In this document: one piece after another, positions 18,026 to 27,121 of the stretch
How positions within the stretch are numbered: the stretch's first letter is position 1
Layout of the letters: every line of letters starts with the position of its first letter
Source of the DNA: Spirochaetota bacterium
GTDB lineage: Bacteria > Spirochaetota > UBA4802 > UBA5550
Assembly (NCBI GenBank): GCA_016933025.1
Contig: JAFGBT010000003.1
Coordinates: forward strand, 1-64,000
Reading direction: 5' to 3'
DNA length: 64,000 bases
Made by a program: the position numbers and the translations under genes
Notes under the pieces: generated by a model
Database searches by the model: none
Told to the model about the DNA's origin: nothing
Seen by the model: the letters and a program-made list of their open reading frames with translations, nothing else

Positions 18026-18753
18026 TCCTCGTCCTTGACCTTCTTTTTTATCCGTTCGATATTAGCCGCGATAACTTTATTGTTTTCATCGAGTGATATC
18101 GCCTTTTTGTAGCATTCATACGCATCGTTGTTTTTCCCCAGTTTCTCATAGCTCATCCCGAGGTTATTGAGTATTGCGGCTGATTTCGGAGATATCGCGC
18201 TCGCGGCCGAGAAGGCGGTGTTCGCTTCGCTGTATTTCCTGAGCTTCATAAGTGCGATGCCGAGCGCATTATATGAATAAAAGAGCTCAGGGTCCTGCGA
18301 ATTGGCTTTTTCGAACAGCTCCTTAGCTTTCCAGAAGTTTTCTCTTTTCAAAGATACAAGTCCGAGAAGATAGTAAAGGAGAGGCGATTTCTCGACTTCC
18401 AGTCCCCTGCGAGCGGTAGCTTCCGCGTCGCCATATTTTTTTATCTCGAGCTGGAGCATTGCCAGATCGATATACGGATCGACCGTATCCTTCCTGATTT
18501 TTATGCACTTGGCGAAGTGCTCCATCGCAGGTCTGGTGTTGCCCAGTTTCCAGTGATTATGGGCCGCCAGGAACCGGAGATTATAATTTGGAGAATCCGG
18601 CTTCGTGTCATTGTCGATTTCCAACTCATCCGCGATCATCTTGAGGGAGTCACTGTAGTCCTTCTCCTCGAAGAGTTTGAGTGCCTCTTTATATGATGCA
18701 AAAAGAGCGGAGCAGGCGAACAGAATCATGACTGTAATACAAATCTTTTTCAT
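18022..18753 (-). CDS. Exported TPR repeat protein
   Basis: A 243-aa protein with an N-terminal signal peptide (KKICITVMILFACSALFA) and then about five tetratricopeptide repeats between residues 25 and 235, with the typical A..N.G......A...F..A pattern (LYYLLGLVSL, FYSYNALGIALMKLRKYSEANTAF, AILNNLGMSYEKLGKNNDAYECY). TPR proteins act as scaffolds; here it would be periplasmic. GGAGG lies 6 nt before the ATG at 18753, so that start is preferred to the ATG at 18759. It follows ppdK after 45 bp on the same strand and may be co-transcribed, though no functional link is known. Confidence 0.85.
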   Translation of the reverse strand: MKKICITVMILFACSALFASYKEALKLFEEKDYSDSLKMIADELEIDNDTKPDSPNYNLRFLAAHNHWKLGNTRPAMEHFAKCIKIRKDTVDPYIDLAMLQLEIKKYGDAEATARRGLEVEKSPLLYYLLGLVSLKRENFWKAKELFEKANSQDPELFYSYNALGIALMKLRKYSEANTAFSAASAISPKSAAILNNLGMSYEKLGKNNDAYECYKKAISLDENNKVIAANIERIKKKVKDED

Positions 18754-18798
18754 AGTCATCCTCCGGATGATGAGCCTGGTTGTACATCTTCCCCCGCA

Positions 18799-21537
18799 CT
18801 AGGCGAAGGAAGATGTTTTCAGTTTGCTTTTCTGGGTAATGGCGGCCTGTGCAGCCGCGAGCCGGGCGATGGGAACACGGTACGGAGAACAACTCACGTA
18901 GTTGAGGCCGACCATATGGCAGAATTCGACGGAGCTCGGCTCGCCGCCGTGTTCGCCGCATATGCCGACCTTCAGATCGCTTCTGGTTTTTCTCCCCTTT
19001 TCAACGGCCATGCGAATAAGCTGCCCAACGCCGTCCCTGTCAATGACGCGGAATGGATCGACGGGAAGTATCTTTTTATCGACATATTCGGGGAGAAATT
19101 TCCCGGAATCGTCGCGGCTGAAACCGAAGGTCATCTGCGTCAGGTCGTTCGTCCCGAATGAGAAGAACTGCGCCTGCGCGGCGATTTCGTCCGCGGTAAC
19201 GGCTGCGCGCGGCACTTCGATCATGGTTCCCACCAAGTAATCAACCTTGACCTTTTTCTCCTTCATCACTTTTTCGGCCGTTTCGACAATGATGTCCCTC
19301 TGCATTTTGAGCTCGTTGACATGTCCGACGAGCGGCACCATCACCTCCGGCTTAACGTTTACACCCTCTTTCTTGAGTTGGCAGGCAGCCTCGAAGATGG
19401 CGCGTGCCTGCATTTCGGTAATCTCGGGATAGGTGATGCCGAGACGGCATCCACGGTGGCCGAGCATCGGGTTGAATTCATGGAGCGAATCGACCTTTGC
19501 CTTTATATCCTTGGCCGGCACTTTCAACTGACGCGCCATTTCCCTCTGGTTTTTATCTTCGTGAGGAACGAACTCGTGCAGGGGAGGATCAAGGAGGCGT
19601 ATGGTAACGCCGTAGCCCTTCATAGCCTTGAGGATGCCGTAGAAGTCCTTGCGCTGCATTTTGAGGAGTTTTGCCAGGGCCTTTTTCCTGCCCGGGAGGT
19701 CGTTGGCGAGGATCATTTCGCGCATTGCCTTGATGCGGTCTCCTTCGAAGAACATGTGCTCTGTACGGCAGAGGCCTATTCCCTCGGCACCGAAGTCGCG
19801 GGCCACCTGTGCGTCATGGGGCGTGTCCGCGTTGGTGCGGACCCCGAGAGTCCTGGTTTCATCGGCCCATTTCATTATAGTCCCGAAGTTCCCGGAGAGC
19901 TGTGGGTCAGCGGTCGGGACCTTCCCCAGCATAACTTCACCGGTTGACCCGTCAAGTGAGATGAAATCTCCCTGTTTGACCGTCAGGTTTTTTATCTTGC
20001 ATACTCGCTTTTTATAGTCGACATCGAGTTCGCCGCAGCCGGATACGCAGCACTTGCCCATGCCGCGGGCAACGACCGCAGCGTGAGACGTCATCCCGCC
20101 ACGGGCAGTCAGGATCCCCTGGGCGACCGACATGCCCTTCAGGTCTTCCGGAGAGGTCTCAACGCGGACCAGGATGACCTTTTCTCCTTTTTCGCTCCAG
20201 GCTTCCGCGTCGTCAGCGTTGAAGACAACTTTACCGACGCCCGCGCCCGGAGATGCCGGGAGCCCGCGGGTGATAACCTGACGCTTTGCCTTCGGATCGA
20301 ATGTGGGATGGAGAAGCTGATCGAGGGACGATGGGTCTATGCGGAGAATAGCCTCTTCTTTGCTGATGAGGCCTTCCTTCACCATATCAACGGCAATCTT
20401 GACGGCCGAAGCGGCGGTACGCTTGCCGTTCCGCGTCTGGAGCATCCAGAGCTTTTGATTCTGGATCGTGAACTCAATATCCTGCATGTCGCGATAATGG
20501 TGCTCAAGCTTATTATAGATATCGTCGAGCTGCTTGTATGCCTTCGGCATGTATTCCTCGAGGGAAGGATACTTTTTCTTCCTATCGGATTCGGTTACCT
20601 TGTTTTCCTTTGACCATTTCTGGGAGCCGATGACGGTAATCTGCTGCGGGGTTCGGATACCGGCGACGACGTCCTCGCCCTGTGCGTTGATGAGATATTC
20701 GCCGTAAAAACGCCTTTCGCCTGTGGCGGGGTCGCGCGTAAAGGCGACTCCGGTCGCGCAATCGTCGCCCATGTTGCCGAATACCATAGCCTGAACATTG
20801 ACAGCAGTACCCCAGCTGTCATCGATTCCGTTCATCTTGCGATAGAGAATTGCGCGCTCGTTCATCCAGGAACCGAACACCGCGCCGATGGCTCCCCAGA
20901 GTTGCTCGTAAGGATCTGTGGGGAAATCTTTTTTCAGTTTTTTCTTGATAAGCGCCTTGAATTGTGCGACCAGTTCCTTCAGGTCGGCGACTGTGAGGTC
21001 CAGGTCCATTTTGATCTTGCGCCTTTTTTTAAGGTGGTCCATTACTTCTTCAAAGGGATCATGCTCGTCCTTGGAAGCCGGCTTCAAACCCATGACGACG
21101 TCGCCGTACATGCTGATGAAACGCCGGTAGGAGTCCCAGCCGAAGCGCTCGTTACCCGATTTTCTGATGATTCCCTGGACGGTCTTGTCGTTTAGCCCCA
21201 GATTGAGGACCGTGTCCATCATACCGGGCATCGACGCCCGCGCGCCGGAACGGACTGATACAAGCAGGGGATTGGACGGGTCGCCGAAACGGGCGCCCAT
21301 TATCTGCTCGACCCGCTTCATGGCCTGGTTGACATCATCCCTGAGTCCTTCAGGATATTTCCTGTTGTTTTTATAGAATTCCATGCAGACTTCAGTGGTT
21401 ATAGTGAATCCTGAAGGCACAGGGATGCCGAGATTCGACATTTCAGCAAGGTTGGCGCCTTTGCCGCCAAGGAGGTTTTTCATGTCGGCTTTGCCTTCTG
21501 CCGTTCCTCCGCCAAACAGGTAGACTCGTTTACTCAT
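18799..21537 (-). CDS. ppdK: Pyruvate, phosphate dikinase
   Basis: PPDK interconverts pyruvate, ATP and phosphate with phosphoenolpyruvate, AMP and pyrophosphate, and links glycolysis with gluconeogenesis. The N-terminal ATP-binding domain shows [14 protein letters not shown] and [23 protein letters not shown]. The central swivel domain has [21 protein letters not shown] with the phosphohistidine. The C-terminal PEP domain has [33 protein letters not shown] and [11 protein letters not shown] with the catalytic Cys. At 912 aa it is full length. AAGGAGAACCACC precedes the ATG. The 191-bp leader contains an imperfect hairpin (21605-21648). Confidence 0.97.
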   Translation of the reverse strand: MSKRVYLFGGGTAEGKADMKNLLGGKGANLAEMSNLGIPVPSGFTITTEVCMEFYKNNRKYPEGLRDDVNQAMKRVEQIMGARFGDPSNPLLVSVRSGARASMPGMMDTVLNLGLNDKTVQGIIRKSGNERFGWDSYRRFISMYGDVVMGLKPASKDEHDPFEEVMDHLKKRRKIKMDLDLTVADLKELVAQFKALIKKKLKKDFPTDPYEQLWGAIGAVFGSWMNERAILYRKMNGIDDSWGTAVNVQAMVFGNMGDDCATGVAFTRDPATGERRFYGEYLINAQGEDVVAGIRTPQQITVIGSQKWSKENKVTESDRKKKYPSLEEYMPKAYKQLDDIYNKLEHHYRDMQDIEFTIQNQKLWMLQTRNGKRTAASAVKIAVDMVKEGLISKEEAILRIDPSSLDQLLHPTFDPKAKRQVITRGLPASPGAGVGKVVFNADDAEAWSEKGEKVILVRVETSPEDLKGMSVAQGILTARGGMTSHAAVVARGMGKCCVSGCGELDVDYKKRVCKIKNLTVKQGDFISLDGSTGEVMLGKVPTADPQLSGNFGTIMKWADETRTLGVRTNADTPHDAQVARDFGAEGIGLCRTEHMFFEGDRIKAMREMILANDLPGRKKALAKLLKMQRKDFYGILKAMKGYGVTIRLLDPPLHEFVPHEDKNQREMARQLKVPAKDIKAKVDSLHEFNPMLGHRGCRLGITYPEITEMQARAIFEAACQLKKEGVNVKPEVMVPLVGHVNELKMQRDIIVETAEKVMKEKKVKVDYLVGTMIEVPRAAVTADEIAAQAQFFSFGTNDLTQMTFGFSRDDSGKFLPEYVDKKILPVDPFRVIDRDGVGQLIRMAVEKGRKTRSDLKVGICGEHGGEPSSVEFCHMVGLNYVSCSPYRVPIARLAAAQAAITQKSKLKTSSFA

Positions 21538-21728
21538 GGTGGTTCTCCTTACTATGGTTTTTTATGATATTTAAAGATTAGATCGTTTATGCTGATTCGT
21601 ATTATTCTCCGACCGGGGAACAAACAAGCTGAGTAGGCTCCCGGAGAAGAGGGAACGACAGCTTTTTGAATATTCAAAGAGGTATCTGTACTTGTAAAGA
21701 TTAATTTTATCTTACACGCAAAATTCAA

Positions 21729-22667
21729 TCATAAATAGTTCTTTATTTTACGGAGGAGGCAGGCCTCGATATTCTTGCATTTTTTGCAGTATTCGTCGTC
21801 GGGATCGAAATCGTCTTCAGGGCACATATCATAGACATCCTGCGACATTATTTCCATGTATCTGAGGTACTGATATTCGTCATCCGTAAGAGAGGCCGGT
21901 CCGGCCGATTTGACCTTGCGAAGGATGCCTTCCAGCGTGTGCTCATCGGATAGATTCGTGCTGACTGGTTTTGCTTTTCGATCAATTTCACGGTTGAGCC
22001 TGGCCCTGATAATCTTCGATTTGAATGTTATACCACGCTTGCGTATTATCAGAAAGAAGATGATGCCGAAGAGGATTCCTCCCAGGTGGCCGGTATGGGA
22101 TATAGGGCTCTGGCCTCCTGACGCTATCAGGGAATAAAGCTCCAGGCCTCCGTAGAGTATTACCAGAAACTTGGCCCGCATCGGGATGAGAAAGAATATG
22201 AGGATCTCCGCATCGGGGAATAGCATGCCGAAGGCAAGAAGCAGGCCGAATACCGCACCGGATGCGCCGATGGTGGGGGTGATATAGTTCACTCCTCCCA
22301 GGTAGGTGTTTATGATTAGTATTGTCAGCCCTGCGCCGATGCCCGTAAAAAAGTAGTATATCATGAAGCGCCTGCTTCCCCATGCCTGTTCGACGGGCAT
22401 GCCGAAAATCAGCAGGGCGTACATATTCAGGAATATATGAAAAAAACCTCCATGGAGAAACATATAGGAGATAAGCTGCCAGACGTAATACTGTTCAATT
22501 ACCAGAACGGGCCGCAGGCCCAAATAATATGTAAGTACATCACTCAGCGAAGCGCCCTCATCGCCTGTTATAAGCATGGAAAACAGTACCTGGACAATAA
22601 ATACCGAGATATTGAGTATAATAAGCCGGATCACCCAGCTTTTCACATATGTTTCTTTTGTAATCAT
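21729..22667 (-). CDS. Rhomboid family intramembrane serine protease with Cys-rich tail
   Basis: A 312-aa inner-membrane protease that cuts transmembrane helices. Six hydrophobic segments occupy residues about 10-215. WQLISYMFLHGGFFHIFLNMY is the conserved TM2 region, GASGAVFG holds the catalytic Ser (S136), and HTGHLGGILFG holds the catalytic histidine (H191/H194). The C-terminal 95 residues are cytosolic, charged, and end in a cysteine cluster (CPEDD, YCKKCKNIEAC) that looks able to bind a metal ion; I do not know this tail from standard rhomboids. Nothing nearby suggests the substrate. Confidence 0.9.
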   Translation of the reverse strand: MITKETYVKSWVIRLIILNISVFIVQVLFSMLITGDEGASLSDVLTYYLGLRPVLVIEQYYVWQLISYMFLHGGFFHIFLNMYALLIFGMPVEQAWGSRRFMIYYFFTGIGAGLTILIINTYLGGVNYITPTIGASGAVFGLLLAFGMLFPDAEILIFFLIPMRAKFLVILYGGLELYSLIASGGQSPISHTGHLGGILFGIIFFLIIRKRGITFKSKIIRARLNREIDRKAKPVSTNLSDEHTLEGILRKVKSAGPASLTDDEYQYLRYMEIMSQDVYDMCPEDDFDPDDEYCKKCKNIEACLLRKIKNYL

Positions 22668-22808
22668 ATGGCATCCGGTTGCAATAGTATCCTCGACATT
22701 TATCAGTTATCGATGATTCCAGTAAAGTAATTTTTATTGAATGAGAGGGATATACGAAATTTGTCTCTGGCGAATTATTGCAAAAAGTCGAAAAGAATTA
22801 GAAAGCCG

Positions 22809-23114
22809 TTATTCATGCTGCGGGCAGAGCTCGGATGATCCAGGTATATAGTTTCGACAGACAAGGGGGCGCGTTTCATATATCTCGCAGAAAAATGCGT
22901 TCCCGTCCCAGCCCAGATACGCGCAGCTCTTTAGAAATTTTCCCTCCGATGACATGATCCTGTCACCGGACCAGATAATGTCATTGCCACGCACCCGGTC
23001 GAGAATGTCGGTCCTGTTCTCTCGTTCCCAGCGCCGTATATCCTCTTCGGTGACATATGCTATCATGTCAACATGGCAACATCTGCCGCACCTGAGGCAA
23101 TGGCGGGTTTTCAT
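22809..23114 (-). CDS. YkgJ-type cysteine cluster protein
   Basis: A 101-aa protein with the start CLRCGRCCHVD and later cysteines in FLKSCAYLG, FFCEIY, LVCRNYIP and LCPQHE, the spacing of the YkgJ/UPF0153 family of putative zinc- or iron-chelating proteins. It is somewhat short but seems complete, ending in CPQHE. The function of the family is not known. It is followed by no gene on the same strand for 140 bp and preceded by an unrelated hypothetical gene after 41 bp. Confidence 0.8.
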   Translation of the reverse strand: MKTRHCLRCGRCCHVDMIAYVTEEDIRRWERENRTDILDRVRGNDIIWSGDRIMSSEGKFLKSCAYLGWDGNAFFCEIYETRPLVCRNYIPGSSELCPQHE

Positions 23115-23155
23115 GACATATGATCCAGGATATGGTAATAACGCCCCTGGCGTGT

Positions 23156-23953
23156 TTATTCGAATTCAGTATATTTTCTGTTATCGAAGTCGAATGTGTT
23201 GAGGGGTTCCGCGCCGCCATGGCAAACCGAAACCAAAATGAGGAATTTCGGGTTGCCGCGGTTAGTCTTGATGCCTGCCGCAGTGTCAAGCGCGGTCGAA
23301 GAAAAGTCAAGATCGAGCCCGAAGAGATATCGGTAACAGAGGAGATAGGATATCGGTAGCGCGACCTTGTACAGACCGGTAGACTTGTTGTCCAGCTGGA
23401 TGGCCAGATTTGCGGGTACGGATACGGCATGCGTGTACGATATCCAGTTGTTCCAGCTATGCGGGTAGTTACCGATAATGGAATCGGCAGTTGAAGGAAA
23501 CGCCATGCCGGTAATGGTATCATAATCGTAGAGCAAGACCTGCGAGTGGGGAGCCAGCGAGTTCAACTTGCGGAGGCGATTTTTGTTCAGGCTCGTAAAG
23601 GTATGTTTGCCGGGGTCCTTTTCGGCAACATCAAAGAAGGCGACGCCCCTGGCGACCTGCCCGTCGTGGTAAGATATTTGCAGTACAATGGCGATGTCCC
23701 CGAATGATAAGTCGTTATCATTCTTTAAATGATGCAGGTACCAGAATGATTTGACCGTGTTTCCCGGTGTATGAATATTCTTGCCATGAAAGAGTTTTTT
23801 GAGGTCGGAAAAAAAGGAACGCGTAACAATTTCACGGCTCCAGTTGCCTGGATAATTTTCTTTTACGTTTGAATAGACGAGAGATTCCAGTTCAGAGCTG
23901 AGGCTTTTCATCGTGTCCTTGCTGCTCGAAGTGATTTTTTTTATAATTTTCAT
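23156..23953 (-). CDS. Uncharacterised protein, possible PD-(D/E)XK-like fold
   Basis: I do not recognise this 265-aa protein with certainty. A longer open frame reaches 24283 but its first 110 codons overlap the next gene out of frame and have shadow composition, so I start it at the ATG at 23953 (MKIIKKITSSSKD). The middle has GDIAIVLQISYHDG, then GVAFFDVAEKD, then SLNKNRLRKLNSLAPHSQVLLYDYD. The order of an Asp-led strand, a second strand with acidic residues and a later helix resembles nuclease-fold proteins of defence loci, but the usual E-x-K is not intact. There is no signal peptide. No toxin, methylase or helicase lies nearby. Confidence 0.62.
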   Translation of the reverse strand: MKIIKKITSSSKDTMKSLSSELESLVYSNVKENYPGNWSREIVTRSFFSDLKKLFHGKNIHTPGNTVKSFWYLHHLKNDNDLSFGDIAIVLQISYHDGQVARGVAFFDVAEKDPGKHTFTSLNKNRLRKLNSLAPHSQVLLYDYDTITGMAFPSTADSIIGNYPHSWNNWISYTHAVSVPANLAIQLDNKSTGLYKVALPISYLLCYRYLFGLDLDFSSTALDTAAGIKTNRGNPKFLILVSVCHGGAEPLNTFDFDNRKYTEFE

Positions 23954-23994
23954 TGGTCTATTATCCGGTTGTAAATTAAAATAACAAGCAATTT

Positions 23995-24774
23995 TTATTT
24001 TTTCTGCCTGAAAAGCCATTCGTGCATCTCGTTGTCCCCGAAGGCGATTCCCCAGCAGAAATGATCGATGTTGGGATACTCGGTGTAGCGGGGAACGCCT
24101 CCGGCAGCGACGATTGCCTGGATCATATGACGTGATCGTGCGGCCTTGACGATCGGGTCGAGCAGACCATGGAAGGCCCAGACCGGGATGCGTCTGATAC
24201 GGTATGCGATGCTCTCGTCGCCGCCGCCGCAGACCGGGACGGCAGCCGCGAAAAGGTCGGGCCAGCGCAGGATGGCCTCCCATGCGCCAAATCCTCCCAT
24301 CGAGTATCCCACGACATAAATTCTATTGATATTAATGGAAAATTCTTTGCACAGCAATTCCACCAGCTCTATCGACATGGCGAGGAACTCGGTCGGTTTA
24401 TCACGCATACCATGACGCTCGGCTTGATGATCCGTATCTACCCATGACGAGTCCTCCGGACATTGCGGTGCTGCAATGAAGCAGGAATGGAGTTTTTTAT
24501 CTGAGAAGACGTTAAGACCGGCGTATAGCTGCTTGATGTTGTCGGTTCCCCGTTCCCCTGCGCCATGAAGGAATAGAACAAGCGGATACTTTTTCGACGA
24601 ATGGTAATGTTCCGGTATCAATAGGCGATACGGGAGAAAAGAATGGGTTTTACTCCGATACACGCGCGCCCTGAAACTATCGAGCATGTGCATACCGGGG
24701 GCTGCGTGAGAAAAAGAAATAAACAGCAGCCCGGCAGCACATGCCGCCCGGAAAGCAGACCTGTACAGTTTCAT
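23995..24774 (-). CDS. Secreted alpha/beta hydrolase (esterase/peptidase type)
   Basis: A 259-aa hydrolase with a signal peptide (KLYRSAFRAACAAGLLFISFSHA). The fold shows PLVLFLHGAGERGTDN (oxyanion hole), VVGYSMGGFGAWE with the nucleophile Ser, an acid in FHGLLDPIV, and the catalytic His in NIDHFCWG. This is the pattern of the COG4099 phospholipase/feruloyl-esterase-like group. It would work in the periplasm or outside the cell on an ester substrate. It lies 9 bp after the MORN gene start side (MORN ends upstream on the minus strand), so the two may be co-transcribed. Confidence 0.85.
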   Translation of the reverse strand: MKLYRSAFRAACAAGLLFISFSHAAPGMHMLDSFRARVYRSKTHSFLPYRLLIPEHYHSSKKYPLVLFLHGAGERGTDNIKQLYAGLNVFSDKKLHSCFIAAPQCPEDSSWVDTDHQAERHGMRDKPTEFLAMSIELVELLCKEFSININRIYVVGYSMGGFGAWEAILRWPDLFAAAVPVCGGGDESIAYRIRRIPVWAFHGLLDPIVKAARSRHMIQAIVAAGGVPRYTEYPNIDHFCWGIAFGDNEMHEWLFRQKK

Positions 24775-24783
24775 CGGCTGGCG

Positions 24784-25350
24784 TTATTTGCCGACGAACA
24801 CGTCGTTCAAAAATTTTCCACGCTCTTCAAGACCGTCTGCGCCGGTCATTACTCCCTGGCCGTGGCGCTTGCTGTCCTTCCATTCCCCTTCATACTTAGA
24901 GCCGTCAGGCCACCTGTTCACGCCCGTGCCGTTTTTTTCGCCGTCCTTCCACTGGCCGGTATAGGTCTCACCGTCGGGCTTTGTCAGGGTTCCCTGGCCG
25001 CTTCTCCTGCCGTTTTCCCACTGGCCGTCATATTTCGTGCCGTTTTTTTCGGTCAATACACCATGCCCGTGACGCTGGTTTGCCTTCCACTCGCCCTTGT
25101 AGGTGTCCCCGTTGGCGTAGGTGAACAGGCCCTTTCCCTGCCGCATGTCCATCCACCACTGGCCCTCGTATTGATCGCCGTTGGTCCAGGTCATGCTTCC
25201 GTAGCCGTGCTTCATATTGTTGTGGGTCTCGCCGACGTATTTGGATCCGTCTTTTAAGATTATGGTATTAACGGTATCTTTCTGATCGCAATCCGCGAAC
25301 AGCAGGGTACCCGCCACGAAAACGATTATTGACACAAATGGTTTATTCAT
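24784..25350 (-). CDS. MORN repeat lipoprotein
   Basis: A 188-aa protein with a signal sequence ending in a lipobox-like FADC (Cys about residue 21). Six MORN repeats of 23 residues follow (Y.G.W..g..hG.G), from YVGETHNNMKHGYGSM to YEGEWKDSKRHGQGVM. MORN repeats form an extended beta-hairpin strip. Repeat proteins of this kind are common at spirochaete and other bacterial cell surfaces, but the role is unknown. GGGAGAG lies before the ATG, and an 8-bp inverted repeat TGAATAGG/CCTATTCA (25365-25390) lies just upstream in the leader. It follows the PseG-like gene after 81 bp on the same strand. Confidence 0.88.
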   Translation of the reverse strand: MNKPFVSIIVFVAGTLLFADCDQKDTVNTIILKDGSKYVGETHNNMKHGYGSMTWTNGDQYEGQWWMDMRQGKGLFTYANGDTYKGEWKANQRHGHGVLTEKNGTKYDGQWENGRRSGQGTLTKPDGETYTGQWKDGEKNGTGVNRWPDGSKYEGEWKDSKRHGQGVMTGADGLEERGKFLNDVFVGK

Positions 25351-25431
25351 AGTGACTCTCCCTTTGAATAGGATGATTAGAACCTATTCATGACGTAAAT
25401 TAATGCAATAATTTTTTAGTTTAACGTGTGT

Positions 25432-26340
25432 TCAATCTTGAATCAAGCCGAGGATTGCCCGGTAGAAGCCATCAAGGCCTTTTTCAATCGTTGCGAGCAT
25501 ATCGGCGGGATGGATACTGCGGACAGGAGGATTATTGATTGCAGATAAAATGACCGATCGCGCGAAATCCCTGTCTACGTCGGAAAGAATACCGAGATTG
25601 GCCATTTCGAATTCTGTCTTTGCCCTGTCCGCAAGCATGGAATGATAGGACGTGGGGTTGATGGAGACAAGCCGGCACCCGGCCAGATGGCCCTCATACA
25701 GGGTTACGCCGAAATGTGAGACCAGAACCTTTGCGGAGATGAGTGCTTCGGCATAGGAAGAGGCCAGCGGCGAGGACGTCCCGTTTTTTATCAGCCTGGA
25801 ATTTTCCCCCGCAAGAAGCGCGCAGGTGCATGTGGCGGGCACCAGGGAGAGGAGGGTATCAACGGTATTCTTATCGGAGCTATAGCCGGGGTACAGGGCG
25901 ATATCGATATTTTTTTCGATGCCGCGGTTTCCGAACTGACGGACCGATTTCGTGAAATTATATCCGTAAATAAATAATCGCTTGTCGGGGACGGGTCGAT
26001 CGAGGTTGGGAAGCAGATCGACGGCGCGGTCTGCACGGTCCCTTCCCGGCCCGCAGTCGTCAACCGCGAGCACCGGTCCATGCTCTTTCAGCCGCAGCAT
26101 CTCTTCAATGGTGGAGTCTCTCCTGTCGCGGATAATGCAGGATGAACCGGGCACCACATCCTGCGACAGGCGATCGCGCAAGGGTGACGGCAGAAGTTCC
26201 GGCTCATGTATGCCGAGAATGAATGGTCTGATGGAAGTCTTTCGGGCGAGATAATCTGAAAGGGTTGCCATCCTCTGGAGGTGCCCCGTGCCGAGACCAT
26301 CTCCCCATCCGGTAATAATAGAAATCAGGGTGTCGCTCAT
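25432..26340 (-). CDS. PseG-like nucleotide-sugar hydrolase / glycosyltransferase-fold protein
   Basis: A 302-aa protein whose start ITGWGDGLGTGHLQRMATLSDYL has the G-x-G-H-x-x-R motif of PseG, the UDP-sugar hydrolase of pseudaminic acid synthesis, and of related GT-B fold enzymes. The C-terminal half has ISAKVLVSHFGVTLYEGHLAGCRLVSINP, which matches the nucleotide-binding segment (S.gGvT.yE....g.p) of that family, with FGV in place of GG. It is the last of three overlapping genes (spiro-SPASM, SpsF-like, this one) with a 4-bp ATGA overlap. It may process an activated sugar made by the SpsF-like protein; this is inference. Confidence 0.75.
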   Translation of the reverse strand: MSDTLISIITGWGDGLGTGHLQRMATLSDYLARKTSIRPFILGIHEPELLPSPLRDRLSQDVVPGSSCIIRDRRDSTIEEMLRLKEHGPVLAVDDCGPGRDRADRAVDLLPNLDRPVPDKRLFIYGYNFTKSVRQFGNRGIEKNIDIALYPGYSSDKNTVDTLLSLVPATCTCALLAGENSRLIKNGTSSPLASSYAEALISAKVLVSHFGVTLYEGHLAGCRLVSINPTSYHSMLADRAKTEFEMANLGILSDVDRDFARSVILSAINNPPVRSIHPADMLATIEKGLDGFYRAILGLIQD

Positions 26341-27080
26341 GACCTGCTTGAATGCGTCATGGGACGCTGTTCGATTTTACTGTTGATAGCGGCGAGTTCC
26401 GGATTCTGTTCGAGGAACCTGATGGTATCGGCGAGCAGGAAGGGCCTTCCACGATAGCATCCGCGGTAGATGGCCGCGGCAAGCTCAAAATCCTCAGGCG
26501 TGTCAACCGTAAGCCTGAGGCCCGGAAAGGGATTACGGACGTCCGCTTTTCGGATTACAATATTAAAGATTTCAGGATGCTCCTTGATATAGGGCGTCAC
26601 GTGTTCCTGCTGGTGCGGGCGGTCGCTCTGCCGGTAAGCGATATCGAGCGCCTTCTTTTTAATCATGCCAACGCCGGTCCCCAGGGGGAGGTTGGACAGG
26701 TAACAGGAGTCGGCGCTGGTGGAGAGGGCGATGGCGACCGCCGTTGCGGCGTATCCCGCGTCGGTGAAAGGATTGTCGCCGGTTACGCGCATGATGTAAT
26801 CGCCGCCGAACTTCTCGGAGGCCTGATAGAAACGCTCGAGCACGTTCTCCTCTGATCCGACAAATACATCAATACCCATGGATTCGGCAAGGCGGATGAT
26901 TGCGTCATTTTCCGAACCGCCGCAGGTCGCGACCACGATCCGGTCAACGCCTGCGGTGGCCTGTATCCGTTCGATCACGTGAAAGAGGAGCGGCCTTCCG
27001 GACAAGTCCATCATCGCCTTCCCGGGAAGGCGCGTCGAATTCATGCGCGCCTGTATTATTGCTGTTACTTTCGGCTTCAT
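26337..27080 (-). CDS. SpsF-like cytidylyltransferase family protein
   Basis: A 247-aa nucleotidyltransferase. VTAIIQARMNSTRLPGKAMMDLSGRPLL is the classic N-terminal nucleotide-binding motif of the SpsF/CMP-NeuAc/KdsB family, and RVTGDNPFTDAG gives the metal-binding Asp region. A late LRLTVDTPEDFELA is also typical. The longer frame begins with a TTG at 27128; the ATG at 27080 gives the usual N-terminus and is preferred. The products of this family are CMP-activated acidic sugars used for surface polysaccharide or flagellar glycosylation. It overlaps the PseG-like gene by 4 bp and lies directly after spiro-SPASM. Confidence 0.85.
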   Translation of the reverse strand: MKPKVTAIIQARMNSTRLPGKAMMDLSGRPLLFHVIERIQATAGVDRIVVATCGGSENDAIIRLAESMGIDVFVGSEENVLERFYQASEKFGGDYIMRVTGDNPFTDAGYAATAVAIALSTSADSCYLSNLPLGTGVGMIKKKALDIAYRQSDRPHQQEHVTPYIKEHPEIFNIVIRKADVRNPFPGLRLTVDTPEDFELAAAIYRGCYRGRPFLLADTIRFLEQNPELAAINSKIEQRPMTHSSRS

Positions 27081-27121
27081 GATGTCATTATCGGAATGAT
27101 GAAATCCCGCATTGAGCGGGA

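Noticed and set aside
21605..21648. Imperfect hairpin TTCTCCG/CGGAGAA in the ppdK leader
   Set aside because: Only the 7-bp outer arms pair well, the loop is irregular and no T tract follows, so it is neither a terminator nor a known riboswitch.
23954..24283. 110-codon extension of the unknown gene at 23156
   Set aside because: It overlaps the hydrolase gene in another frame, is Arg-rich and lacks a ribosome site. The ATG at 23953 gives a normal protein start.
25365..25390. Inverted repeat TGAATAGG/CCTATTCA before the MORN gene
   Set aside because: It is 8 bp with a 10-nt loop and no T tract. It could affect the MORN leader or be a protein site, but one copy gives no support.
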